Source: Candidatus Lambdaproteobacteria bacterium
Lineage (GTDB): Bacteria; SAR324; NAC60-12
DNA: 18,853 nt
Assembly (NCBI GenBank): GCA_012964265.1
Contig: DTUH01000047.1
Location: 1 to 18,853 of the forward strand
Reading direction: 5' to 3'
A program made the translations under genes and the position numbers. Below the pieces are notes generated by a model. It was given only the letters and a program-made list of their open reading frames with translations. It had not been told where the DNA came from and did no database searches. How positions within the stretch are numbered: position 1 is the stretch's first letter; each line of letters starts with the position of its first letter. Shown one piece after another: positions 1 to 6,889 of the stretch.

Positions 1-304
1 TTTCTACTGGAGGCTGTAATTCAGATACCTGAGATACAACTTTTGCAAGAACTTTCTTTTTCAGCACTTTCTTTCTCAGGGCTTCCTTTTTTTTTATGGA
101 AGAGCGTTTTTTTATCGAAGTCGATTTTAAAAGTGATAGGGAGCGTTTAACTGAGTTCTTGTTTTCCGGCAGCAAACTACCAAAGGGATTTCTTTGCGTT
201 ATCTTGGAGGAGGTCTCTGCCAAACTACTTTTTGTATTGGGGACTCCGTAAAACACAGACAGGAAAAGAAGGATTAGCGTCACTAGCCGCTTTTCAGTTG
301 TCAT
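1..304 (-). CDS. Secreted Lys-rich protein, PilP/GspC-like candidate (3' partial)
   Basis: The reading frame opens with ATG at 304-302 and stays open to the window edge, so about 101 N-terminal residues are visible and the C-terminus is missing. The start overlaps the stop of the upstream gene as ATGA, which implies translational coupling. The N-terminus (MTTEKRLVTLILLFLSVFYG) is a short charged region plus a hydrophobic core typical of a Sec signal or signal anchor. It is followed near residue 40 by QRNPFGSLLP, which resembles the RDPF motif early in mature PilP proteins. A strongly basic linker follows (KKRSSIKKKEALRKKVLKKK) with an A9 homopolymer inside the coding sequence at 87-95. Its place directly after a PilO/GspM-like gene matches the pilO-pilP order. 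The signal peptide and coupling are visible; the PilP-like role is inference from one short motif and position. Confidence 0.72.
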   Translation of the reverse strand, partial: MTTEKRLVTLILLFLSVFYGVPNTKSSLAETSSKITQRNPFGSLLPENKNSVKRSLSLLKSTSIKKRSSIKKKEALRKKVLKKKVLAKVVSQVSELQPPVE

Positions 305-903
305 AGGCTATCCTGGTTTTCAGGAAGCTCCAGCCTTTTGTGTGCGGATAATACCATTTCAATTTTTAGTTTTGGTTCTTTTTCAGCAGGCGTGGAATTT
401 ACCAGCAGCAGTTTTTCAAGCACCAGCAAACTTGGTCCTTGTTTTAACTGTTTAAGAAATTGTTGAAAGTTTGCATATTCTCCGCTCAATTTTAACCGAA
501 TTTTCAGAGTCTGAATCAGAGCTTGAGGGGCGCTTTCTTCAAAGATCTGTTCTTCAAACTGCAGACCATTTTGCATTATTGCCTTTGTGAGCCGGCGTAA
601 AAGTTCGGCACGCTCCCACTGGCTGGGCAAGAGTTGTGATAGGGTGCTTTCTCTGTCCTGTAAAGATTGCAAACTATTCTCTTGCTCGAATTTTTTGGTT
701 GCTGCCTGTACTCGAATCAGGCCTGCTTTAATTTGCTGAATCTGAGTTGTCAATTGCTGTTTAAATTTCAACTCTGGAGTCAACAAAAAGTTGTAATAGA
801 GCAGCGCTGCCAGGACTAAAATCAGACACGCTAACATCGCTTGACGTGTCTGTGGATTTTGCCAGTCTGTAGCGGGAATACCTGAACCCTTGGCGAATGT
901 CAT
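301..903 (-). CDS. PilO/GspM-like inner-membrane assembly protein
   Basis: A 200-residue bitopic membrane protein. One transmembrane segment lies at about residues 22-41, followed by a coiled-coil-prone stretch to about 90 and a periplasmic alpha/beta (ferredoxin-like) region to the end. The segment LKLSGEYANFQQFLKQLKQG, followed by a hydrophobic strand (LLVLEKLLL), is the pattern that defines PilO and GspM C-terminal domains. These proteins pair with PilN or the GspL periplasmic domain in the inner-membrane ring complex of type IV pili and type II secretion systems. A GGAG ribosome binding site (plus strand 911-914) sits 7 bases before the ATG. The gene lies 27 bases after the beta-sandwich gene and overlaps the next gene by 4 bases, so it is in an operon. 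PilO versus GspM cannot be settled; a GspL-like gene elsewhere in the window makes GspM slightly more likely. Confidence 0.85.
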   Translation of the reverse strand: MTFAKGSGIPATDWQNPQTRQAMLACLILVLAALLYYNFLLTPELKFKQQLTTQIQQIKAGLIRVQAATKKFEQENSLQSLQDRESTLSQLLPSQWERAELLRRLTKAIMQNGLQFEEQIFEESAPQALIQTLKIRLKLSGEYANFQQFLKQLKQGPSLLVLEKLLLVNSTPAEKEPKLKIEMVLSAHKRLELPENQDSL

Positions 904-930
904 ATTTTTTCTCCGGAAAGTATTATTGTT

Positions 931-2007
931 TTAGTTTTTCTTTATTAAACGTTTCCGGTAAAACAGGGTAACTGCACCAAGCAGTAAAATTAGTATAACT
1001 CCTGAAACACCAGCATACTGAAGCGAAGTTTCCGGAACATTGCTGATTTTGAATTTAAGTTGATTCGAGTCAGAAGCCCTGCTTTTCCATGAAAGAAAAG
1101 TTGTTTCATTTAAAATCTGTCTGCCGGAAAAAATAAGTTCGTCGGACTTTATTTGCAAACGATCGATTGGCGTAAAAACACTGACTTTATCCAACGAGTG
1201 GGAAAATTCCCTGTTTATTTCCAAACTGCCAAACCAGGAGGTCAGGATATACTGATATATAATTTGTGTTGTTCCAATAGGAAAAATATGTTCTATTTTT
1301 AAAACATTCTCCTCCAGTTGATGTTTCACGGCGTTTGGGGATTTATTGTCCATCATGCGGAAATGTTTTATTCCTTTGGGGAGGTTCTGCACCAGAGGCT
1401 GTGGTCTGGTATCAATTCTGTCTGAAGAGGAGTTGCTTAAGACCAGAACTTCAGTCACTGTAACTGTGCCTAATCCAGATTCAATTACAAGTGACACCTG
1501 TGAAGTTTCCAGTTTTTCGACTGCAGTAGAAATGCCCGGAATTAATATGTTTGTTTCAATGAGTGTTTCTCCGGATTTTATAAAAAATATTTTTGAACTG
1601 TATAATTTCCCCTCGACTCGAGTTCCAAGTTGATAACCCGCACGTAAATCGGCGTTGACATTCACGAACTCAAAATTACCGTTCGTTTTTGTTTTAACGC
1701 GCCCTTGTGGTCCGACAGGAGTCACCGCGCCTTCCGGATTGAGTACAAATTTCAATAACACTACATCCAATCCTTCCGGAGATGTCACCGTTCCGGAAGA
1801 GAGCCTCACCTGGCCTTTTACTGTAATATTATTAAGCGTAGACGGTTCAGCTGAAAATGCCTTAAACGGCAGCAATCCCACAAATAGTGATAACAGTCCA
1901 AACATGCAAATATGCCACACACGTTGTTTTAGTGTGTTCCTTGCAAAACCGAAAAAAGCTGACATGCTGTTTGCTGTAGAACTCTGAATGACCCACAGTT
2001 TCATCAC
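931..2007 (-). CDS. Secreted, C-terminally anchored beta-sandwich protein (carboxypeptidase-regulatory-like)
   Basis: About 358 residues. The N-terminus has a long n-region and a hydrophobic core ending in AFSA near residue 53, a plausible signal peptidase I site. Residues about 58-150 look like a carboxypeptidase-regulatory/transthyretin-type beta-sandwich: a VKGQVRL strand, then a TKTNGNFEFVNV strand, then the AGYQLGTRVEGKLY segment. A second beta-rich region follows to about 325. A C-terminal transmembrane helix (about 333-350) ends in basic RKRLIKKN, placing the bulk in the periplasm. The start is GTG at 2007 or the adjacent ATG at 2004; GGAG lies 7 and 10 bases upstream respectively. The upstream TPR gene's stop overlaps this start (GTGATGA), so the two are coupled. 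The role is unknown; similar domains carry adhesion or complex-assembly functions. Its operon partners point to the cell envelope. Confidence 0.8.
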   Translation of the reverse strand: MMKLWVIQSSTANSMSAFFGFARNTLKQRVWHICMFGLLSLFVGLLPFKAFSAEPSTLNNITVKGQVRLSSGTVTSPEGLDVVLLKFVLNPEGAVTPVGPQGRVKTKTNGNFEFVNVNADLRAGYQLGTRVEGKLYSSKIFFIKSGETLIETNILIPGISTAVEKLETSQVSLVIESGLGTVTVTEVLVLSNSSSDRIDTRPQPLVQNLPKGIKHFRMMDNKSPNAVKHQLEENVLKIEHIFPIGTTQIIYQYILTSWFGSLEINREFSHSLDKVSVFTPIDRLQIKSDELIFSGRQILNETTFLSWKSRASDSNQLKFKISNVPETSLQYAGVSGVILILLLGAVTLFYRKRLIKKN

Positions 2008-5000
2008 TGCGAAACTCCAGTAGATTTTAGATAATTGTCGATCTCTTTAGCCTTTTGTTTAGCTGCTTTTTGAAATTGTTTTAAGTTGGCCGGAGCACGA
2101 GCCTTTGCCACAATTCGATAGTGCCGTAACGCGGATTTCCATTTTTCCTTGATATGATACAATGTGCCTAGTTCAAAGTGGATCTGAACGTACATGGACG
2201 ATTTTTTCGAAATTTTCCTGCCTGCCAACTCTTTGAGCCGTTTCAGTGCTTTATCCCTTTTATTTGCTTCACGGTCGAGTTGTGCCACCCAGAAAGCCGC
2301 CTGTAATTCCTGAGTTGAGGCGCCGCCTCCATCTGCACGCATCATCCAAATTCTGGCTGTTTTAGTTTGTTTCAGGTGAGAAGATTGATGGTAGCCGATG
2401 AGATAGGCATAAGTTTGATATTCCTTTTTTGGGCGTGAACTTTTCTTCAGGACTTTGTAGGCACGCTTGTAGGTACGTACCAGAGATTCGTAATCCTTGG
2501 AACGCTCATAGAGACGGGTTAGTTCTCCTACTAACTGTAGTACCAGGTCAACATTTTTGTCAGGCACCTTTTTGAGAGCACTTCTGTAATATCCTTTTGC
2601 GCGTTTATAACCACCTAATTTTTCAGCAGCATATCCCTGGTCAATCTGCGCTTGAATAGTATGCGTCTTTTTTTTATCATGAATTGCCAGCAGAGCATAG
2701 GCATCAAGTATCCCATTATATTTTTCTCTACCGGGTTTTTTATTTTCTGCATAAAGCAACAGCTCAAAATTTTTGTCATCCAGGGTTCTAGTATTTTCCT
2801 GTACCTCCTTGTAAATTATCTTGGTGACTTTTGACCATTCTTTACGGTCAATCAGTTTTTGGAAAGAACTTTGCGCCAGGAAGTTTCTGATTTCATCTTG
2901 CTTGCTTTTATCCATTTCAGTTTGTGGTTTAACCTCCAAGGCTTTGCGATAAAATTGCATGGAAAGCTCTTTTTTCCCAAGCTTCTCTGCGGCTATTGCT
3001 TGCTCAATCTGTGCTTCGATTGCTAGCTTTTTTTTGTTATAAATTGCCAACAGAGCATAGGCATCAAGGATTCCATTATATTTTTTGTTTCCGGATTTCT
3101 TTTTTTCAGCATAGAGCAACAGATCAAAATTTTGATCATTCAGGATTCTCTTTTTTGCCCGGACTTCCTGGTGGATGGCTTTAGTGACTTTCGTCCATTC
3201 TTCCTGTTCAATCCATTTTTGAAAAGCGCCCTCTGCCAGAAATTTACTGATTTCATCCTGTTTCTTTCTGTCTTTTTCAGTTTGAGGTTTTGCTTTTAAG
3301 GCTTTTCGATAAAACGAAAGTGAAAGCTCTTTATCACCAAGTTTCTCAGCAGCTTTGGCCTGGCTGATCAGTATATCCAGTTTCTCTGCACGTTCCGGGG
3401 CATGTTTGCTTAAGAGAGAATATGCACTTAGAACACCGACCCAATTTTCCAGTTTTTGTTCTGCAAAGAGAAGTTGAGAAAAATATTGTTCATTCAGGGT
3501 GATGTTTCCTGACTTAACCCCTTTACGAATGTGAGCTGAAACCTCCTTCCAGTTTTCCTGAGCGGTCAAGTCTTGCAAACGAGTGCTGTAGATGTATAGA
3601 TTGAGCTGTGTTAAGTTTTGTGAATCTTCAGGAAATGCTTTTTTCCAGCGTTCAAAAATAATTTTTATACGCTCAAGACGCTGAAAATCTGTTCTACGTT
3701 GCGCCGCAAATATCCAAAGTTGAAAATATGGAATTGTCAAAACAGGAGATTTTCTGTCAAACACATCCTGAAATTCCCATGTAATTGACTTCCAGTCTTC
3801 TAACTGTTTGTGTGCCTCCAACAACATCTGGATTGATTGCTCACGATATTTTTCAGTCTCACGTATTTTTCGGAAAACAATACGAGAATCTTCCCATCTT
3901 TTTGTTTCAATCAAACAACTGCCTTTCAAGAAGAGTAAATGTTGCCACTCCTCTTGATTTGTATTCTTGGAATTTTGCAAATAGCCCGGTTTGTTCTTTA
4001 ATTCTGCCAGCAGTTTCTCACACTTTTTTTGTTCATAATAAGTAAGAATCAGCTGAGTTTGAAATCCGTGACGTTCCTTTTCTTCCAGCCTGGCATCACT
4101 TCTGACTCCCAAAAGAAATTGTACATACTTTTCCTTGGAAACAGTGTCTCGATAGAGCACCATTAATGTTTGCAGAATTTCGGAATTTTGCTGGTAATCC
4201 GGAAGAAGACGAACTTGTTCCAGTAAAGAAATTGCCAGAAAATTTTGTTTGTTTTCAACATAAAGGTACGCTAACCTGAGTTGAATTGCTGCCGAATGAT
4301 CTATTGCTCCGCTGGCGAGATATTGTTCAAAAATCTTAATCGCTTTTTTTTGTTGGTTGCTTTCAAGATAGAGGTAACCTAACCTGATTTGGATTTCTGC
4401 AACATGTTCAGTATTACCACTGGCGAGATATTTTTGAAATATCTTAATCGCTTCATTTTGCTGATTTGTATCAATGTAAAGATAACCCAACCTGATTTGG
4501 ATTTCTGCGACATGTGTCATGTCACCATTTGCCAGGTATTGATTAAAGATCTCAATCGCCTTTTTTAATTCTTTAGATTCAATATAGAGGTATCCCAGTC
4601 GGATTTGGATTTCTACTTTATGTTTTGCATTGCCACGTGTCAGATATTTATTAAAGGTCTCGATCGCCTTTTTTTGCTGTTTAGTTTCAAGATAGAGGTA
4701 TCCTAAGCGGTACTGTAGCTCATCTGCATAAGTTTTGTCCTTTGTACTTAAATATTGATTGAAGATCTCGATTGCCCTTTTTAGCTGTTTGCTTTCAATA
4801 TAGAGGTAAGCTAAACGGTACTGAACTTCACTTACGTAAGTTTTGTCCTTTGTGCTTAAATATTTTCGAAATGCAGAAATGGTTTCATTTGGCTGGAGGG
4901 TTTGTGCTAAAACACCAATTCGATAATAAGACAGCGCCAGGTGCTCTTTGTCTTTGTGGTCAATGTATAGTCTGTAATGTTTCACCAGGCGGTTGATGGA

Positions 5001-6005
5001 TTTTAGGTCCAGATCCTCAGTTTTTGTTTGCTGAAGTGCTGCTGCATAAGCCATTTCTGCACGCCAAAAAGTAGACGATACTGCCAATTTGGAGTCCGGA
5101 TGTTCTGAAACAATTCTTGCGAACCAGCTTTCAGATTTTGTATATATTTTTGCCTGCTGAAACCTTGATGCTAACTGATATTTGAGATTCAAAGCCTGAA
5201 CCGGTTTGATTGACTTTGAATGTTTCAGATATTGATTCCACGCATCAGCAGCTTTTGAGATCTCATCTAAAAACCACCATGCACGTCCAATTAAATACCA
5301 ACGCTCCTGCTGTTGTTTTTGGGTTAATCCTGTTGGATCACCATTAATGAAATACTGTGTGGAAGCTTCATATTCCAGCAGGGCCTTTTTTTTACTCTTT
5401 TTTCGGAAATGTTCAGCATTATATGAAGTTACATAACCCAGCCAATAGTTAGCTTCATCCCTTAGTTTGGATTCTGGATAATCTTGCAGTAATGAATTCA
5501 GGATTTTAATAGCGGCAGTATATTTCCTATTCAGGACCAGAGAAATTCCTTGTTGCAGCATGGCATTATCCAAATAAGACATGCTCTGGGGATAATTTAT
5601 TTTCAGTTCATCATAGGCTTTTATTGATCCCTGTAAATCACCTCCTTTTCGTAAAGCTTCTGCCCGCAGGAAAAACACTTCTTCACGAGCTGCTCCCTTC
5701 TTAAAATTATCCAAATAACATTTTGCGGTTTCACTTGCCGCAGAATACAGTCCATCCGCAAATGTTTCACGTGCCACTGCCAACTGATCTTCTTCACTCA
5801 AGTCACTGGTCCAGCATTGGGCTGACGCTGAAGAGGATGCCAGGAAAAAACAGAGCACTGTCAGCAAAATAGTAATTATGCTGAATCGCATTTTCGGATA
5901 ATTTATTGTGCCGGTTATCTTCACGAATTTAGATTGATCAACTGTTTTTATTTTATTCAGGCTACGTGTCTTCATGCCAAGTATAGGCAGAATTTTGAGC
6001 AACAT
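2004..6005 (-). CDS. Giant secreted tetratricopeptide-repeat protein
   Basis: A 1333-residue protein built almost wholly of helical TPR-like repeats. A signal-peptide core (MRFSIITILLTVLCFFLASS, then SASA before QC) starts at internal Met39, so the true start may be ATG 5891 rather than ATG 6005; neither has a ribosome binding site, and the candidate promoter at 6068-6096 fits either. Residues about 354-605 contain seven tandem 36-residue units with the core IRLGYLYIESKQxKKAIxIF. Residues about 805-1125 contain three longer units of about 120 residues. The final third is Lys/Arg-rich. The Cys after the signal core is preceded by Gln, so I do not call a lipoprotein. It is the first gene of a four-gene operon with PilO- and PilP-like genes, so a periplasmic scaffold role in an envelope complex is a reasonable inference, but no enzymatic or family-specific motif is visible. 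Confidence 0.88.
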   Translation of the reverse strand: MLLKILPILGMKTRSLNKIKTVDQSKFVKITGTINYPKMRFSIITILLTVLCFFLASSSASAQCWTSDLSEEDQLAVARETFADGLYSAASETAKCYLDNFKKGAAREEVFFLRAEALRKGGDLQGSIKAYDELKINYPQSMSYLDNAMLQQGISLVLNRKYTAAIKILNSLLQDYPESKLRDEANYWLGYVTSYNAEHFRKKSKKKALLEYEASTQYFINGDPTGLTQKQQQERWYLIGRAWWFLDEISKAADAWNQYLKHSKSIKPVQALNLKYQLASRFQQAKIYTKSESWFARIVSEHPDSKLAVSSTFWRAEMAYAAALQQTKTEDLDLKSINRLVKHYRLYIDHKDKEHLALSYYRIGVLAQTLQPNETISAFRKYLSTKDKTYVSEVQYRLAYLYIESKQLKRAIEIFNQYLSTKDKTYADELQYRLGYLYLETKQQKKAIETFNKYLTRGNAKHKVEIQIRLGYLYIESKELKKAIEIFNQYLANGDMTHVAEIQIRLGYLYIDTNQQNEAIKIFQKYLASGNTEHVAEIQIRLGYLYLESNQQKKAIKIFEQYLASGAIDHSAAIQLRLAYLYVENKQNFLAISLLEQVRLLPDYQQNSEILQTLMVLYRDTVSKEKYVQFLLGVRSDARLEEKERHGFQTQLILTYYEQKKCEKLLAELKNKPGYLQNSKNTNQEEWQHLLFLKGSCLIETKRWEDSRIVFRKIRETEKYREQSIQMLLEAHKQLEDWKSITWEFQDVFDRKSPVLTIPYFQLWIFAAQRRTDFQRLERIKIIFERWKKAFPEDSQNLTQLNLYIYSTRLQDLTAQENWKEVSAHIRKGVKSGNITLNEQYFSQLLFAEQKLENWVGVLSAYSLLSKHAPERAEKLDILISQAKAAEKLGDKELSLSFYRKALKAKPQTEKDRKKQDEISKFLAEGAFQKWIEQEEWTKVTKAIHQEVRAKKRILNDQNFDLLLYAEKKKSGNKKYNGILDAYALLAIYNKKKLAIEAQIEQAIAAEKLGKKELSMQFYRKALEVKPQTEMDKSKQDEIRNFLAQSSFQKLIDRKEWSKVTKIIYKEVQENTRTLDDKNFELLLYAENKKPGREKYNGILDAYALLAIHDKKKTHTIQAQIDQGYAAEKLGGYKRAKGYYRSALKKVPDKNVDLVLQLVGELTRLYERSKDYESLVRTYKRAYKVLKKSSRPKKEYQTYAYLIGYHQSSHLKQTKTARIWMMRADGGGASTQELQAAFWVAQLDREANKRDKALKRLKELAGRKISKKSSMYVQIHFELGTLYHIKEKWKSALRHYRIVAKARAPANLKQFQKAAKQKAKEIDNYLKSTGVSQ
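2630..3600 (-). repeat. Three direct repeats of about 360 bp in the TPR gene
   Basis: Three protein units of 120-121 residues follow each other. Anchors encoding AYALL or AYSLL lie at plus-strand positions 2697, 3057 and 3420, spaced 360 and 363 bases. The two C-terminal units are close copies (AEKLGxKELSxxFYRKAL, then QTExDxxKQDEIxxFLA, then LLYAExKKxGxxKYNGILDA). The N-terminal unit is more diverged. Boundaries are approximate. Confidence 0.8.
4191..4946 (-). repeat. Seven tandem 108-bp (36-residue) TPR units
   Basis: Within the TPR gene, seven consecutive units of 36 codons share the pattern RLGYLYIExxxxxKAIxIFxxYL. Two neighbouring units share a near-identical DNA stretch beginning AACCTGATTTGGATTTCTGC on the plus strand at 4381 and 4489, exactly 108 bases apart. 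Canonical TPRs are 34 residues, so each unit carries two extra residues, at the loop occupied by STKDKT, ANGDMT, ASGNTE and similar. The conservation at DNA level points to recent duplication or gene conversion. Confidence 0.85.
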
Positions 6006-6030
6006 TGGTTAATTTGGAATTATTCGCTGC

Positions 6031-6059
6031 TTGTTTTATGAGTCTTCGTATCTTAGAAT
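6031..6059 (+). promoter_or_regulatory. Candidate sigma70-type promoter for trpF
   Basis: TTGTTT (6031-6036) and TAGAAT (6054-6059) are separated by 17 bases. Initiation near 6066 would leave about 42 bases before the trpF ATG. The -10 element matches the consensus at five of six positions; the -35 element is weaker. Confidence 0.45.
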
Positions 6060-6067
6060 AACAGCAT

Positions 6068-6096
6068 ATTATAGCGTTTCAATTTAAAAAATCCAA
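6068..6096 (-). promoter_or_regulatory. Candidate sigma70-type promoter for the TPR operon
   Basis: On the minus strand, TTGGAT (plus 6091-6096) and a perfect TATAAT (plus 6068-6073) are separated by exactly 17 bases. Transcription would start near 6061, giving a leader of about 56 bases to ATG 6005. It lies in the divergent gap and faces the trpF promoter, which it overlaps at the level of the start sites. Confidence 0.55.
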
Positions 6097-6107
6097 TCCA
6101 GAAGCTG

Positions 6108-6752
6108 ATGAAAACGAATTACACTTTTCCATCTCCAATAATTAAAATTTGCGGTTTGACCAGTCGTGAACAGGCTTTAAATTGTGTTGAATTGGGTGCG
6201 GATTGGCTTGGACTAAATTGCTGGCCTGGTTCTTCACGTTACGTTACTCCGGAAAAAACGCAGGAAATTGTTAGTGCTCTTCCGAAATCGGTGACAACGG
6301 TGGGGGTTTTTGTCAATGAATCCCCGGATTTGCTGGAAAGCATCATGCGTGAAACAGGAATGAACTGGGCACAACTGCATGGAGATGAGAGTCTTCAACA
6401 CTGCAAAAAACTGTCAGTATCCTGGTTTAAAGCTTTTCGTGTTTCTCCGGAATTTAAGGTGCAGCAAATTCAGGATTACGGCCAGAAAACATTTTTGCTG
6501 GATGCTTACAGCAAAACTCACTACGGAGGTTCCGGTCAAACAATTAACTGGAAAATGGCGGAGTCCGTGTCCGGTTTGGGGCAGCTGATTCTCGCAGGTG
6601 GGCTGACACCTGAAAATGTATCAGAGGCAGTCAAAAAAGTAAATCCATGGGGTGTTGATGTATGCAGTGGTGTGGAAAGCGAACCGGGGATTAAAGATCT
6701 GTCAAAAGTCAAAGAGTTTGTGCGAAACGTCCGTGACATAGCAAACAGCTAG
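6108..6752 (+). CDS. trpF: Phosphoribosylanthranilate isomerase
   Basis: TrpF catalyses the Amadori rearrangement of N-(5-phosphoribosyl)anthranilate to CdRP in tryptophan biosynthesis, in the cytoplasm. The 214-residue chain is the usual length for a stand-alone (beta/alpha)8 enzyme and carries the family motifs in order: KICGLTS with the general-base Cys15; SRYVTPE near 43-49; VGVFVN near 65-70; QLHGDE near 89-94; LLDAY with the general-acid Asp132; GGSG at 140-143; LAGGLTPENV; and GVDVCSGVE, which forms the phosphate-binding end. No clear ribosome binding site is seen, only a weak AGAAG very close to the ATG. It is divergent from the TPR operon and lies 137 bases before trpE(G), while trpA, trpB, trpC and trpD are absent from the window. 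Confidence 0.97.
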   Translation: MKTNYTFPSPIIKICGLTSREQALNCVELGADWLGLNCWPGSSRYVTPEKTQEIVSALPKSVTTVGVFVNESPDLLESIMRETGMNWAQLHGDESLQHCKKLSVSWFKAFRVSPEFKVQQIQDYGQKTFLLDAYSKTHYGGSGQTINWKMAESVSGLGQLILAGGLTPENVSEAVKKVNPWGVDVCSGVESEPGIKDLSKVKEFVRNVRDIANS

Positions 6753-6806
6753 GCTTTTTATGTTTTATCGCGCACAAGTACTGCCGAACTCCCTGTATGA
6801 TGCATG

Positions 6807-6834
6807 TTGCAGATAAATCCTGGTCTGTTACAAT
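6807..6834 (+). promoter_or_regulatory. Candidate promoter for trpE(G)
   Basis: TTGCAG (6807-6812) and TACAAT (6829-6834) are spaced by 16 bases. Initiation near 6841 would give a leader of about 49 bases containing the hairpin at 6854-6867. The -10 element matches at five of six positions. It is uncertain because trpF is only 137 bases upstream and the genes could be cotranscribed. Confidence 0.35.
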
Positions 6835-6853
6835 AAGCCACTATTTTTTAGTT

Positions 6854-6867
6854 GCCTGAAAACAGGC
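6854..6867 (+). other. Small perfect hairpin in the trpE(G) leader
   Basis: GCCTG, loop AAAA, CAGGC forms a five-base-pair perfect stem about 22 bases before the trpE(G) start codon. No U-run follows, so it is not an intrinsic terminator, and there is no run of Trp codons upstream, so a classical trp attenuator is not supported. It could influence translation initiation or simply be chance. Confidence 0.4.
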
Positions 6868-6889
6868 TGTGATCCATTGAACATTTACC

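Noticed and set aside
1346..1987. Long plus-strand open frames inside the beta-sandwich gene
   Set aside because: They are antisense shadows: the minus-strand frame has a signal peptide, domain pattern, ribosome binding site and operon coupling, while these have none.
4191..4946. Tandem repeats considered as CRISPR or minisatellite
   Set aside because: The 108-base units are wholly coding, in frame and degenerate, with no constant-repeat/variable-spacer structure.
6854..6867. Intrinsic terminator after trpF
   Set aside because: The stem is only five base pairs and no T-run follows on either strand in the right place; the T-run at 6844-6849 precedes the stem.
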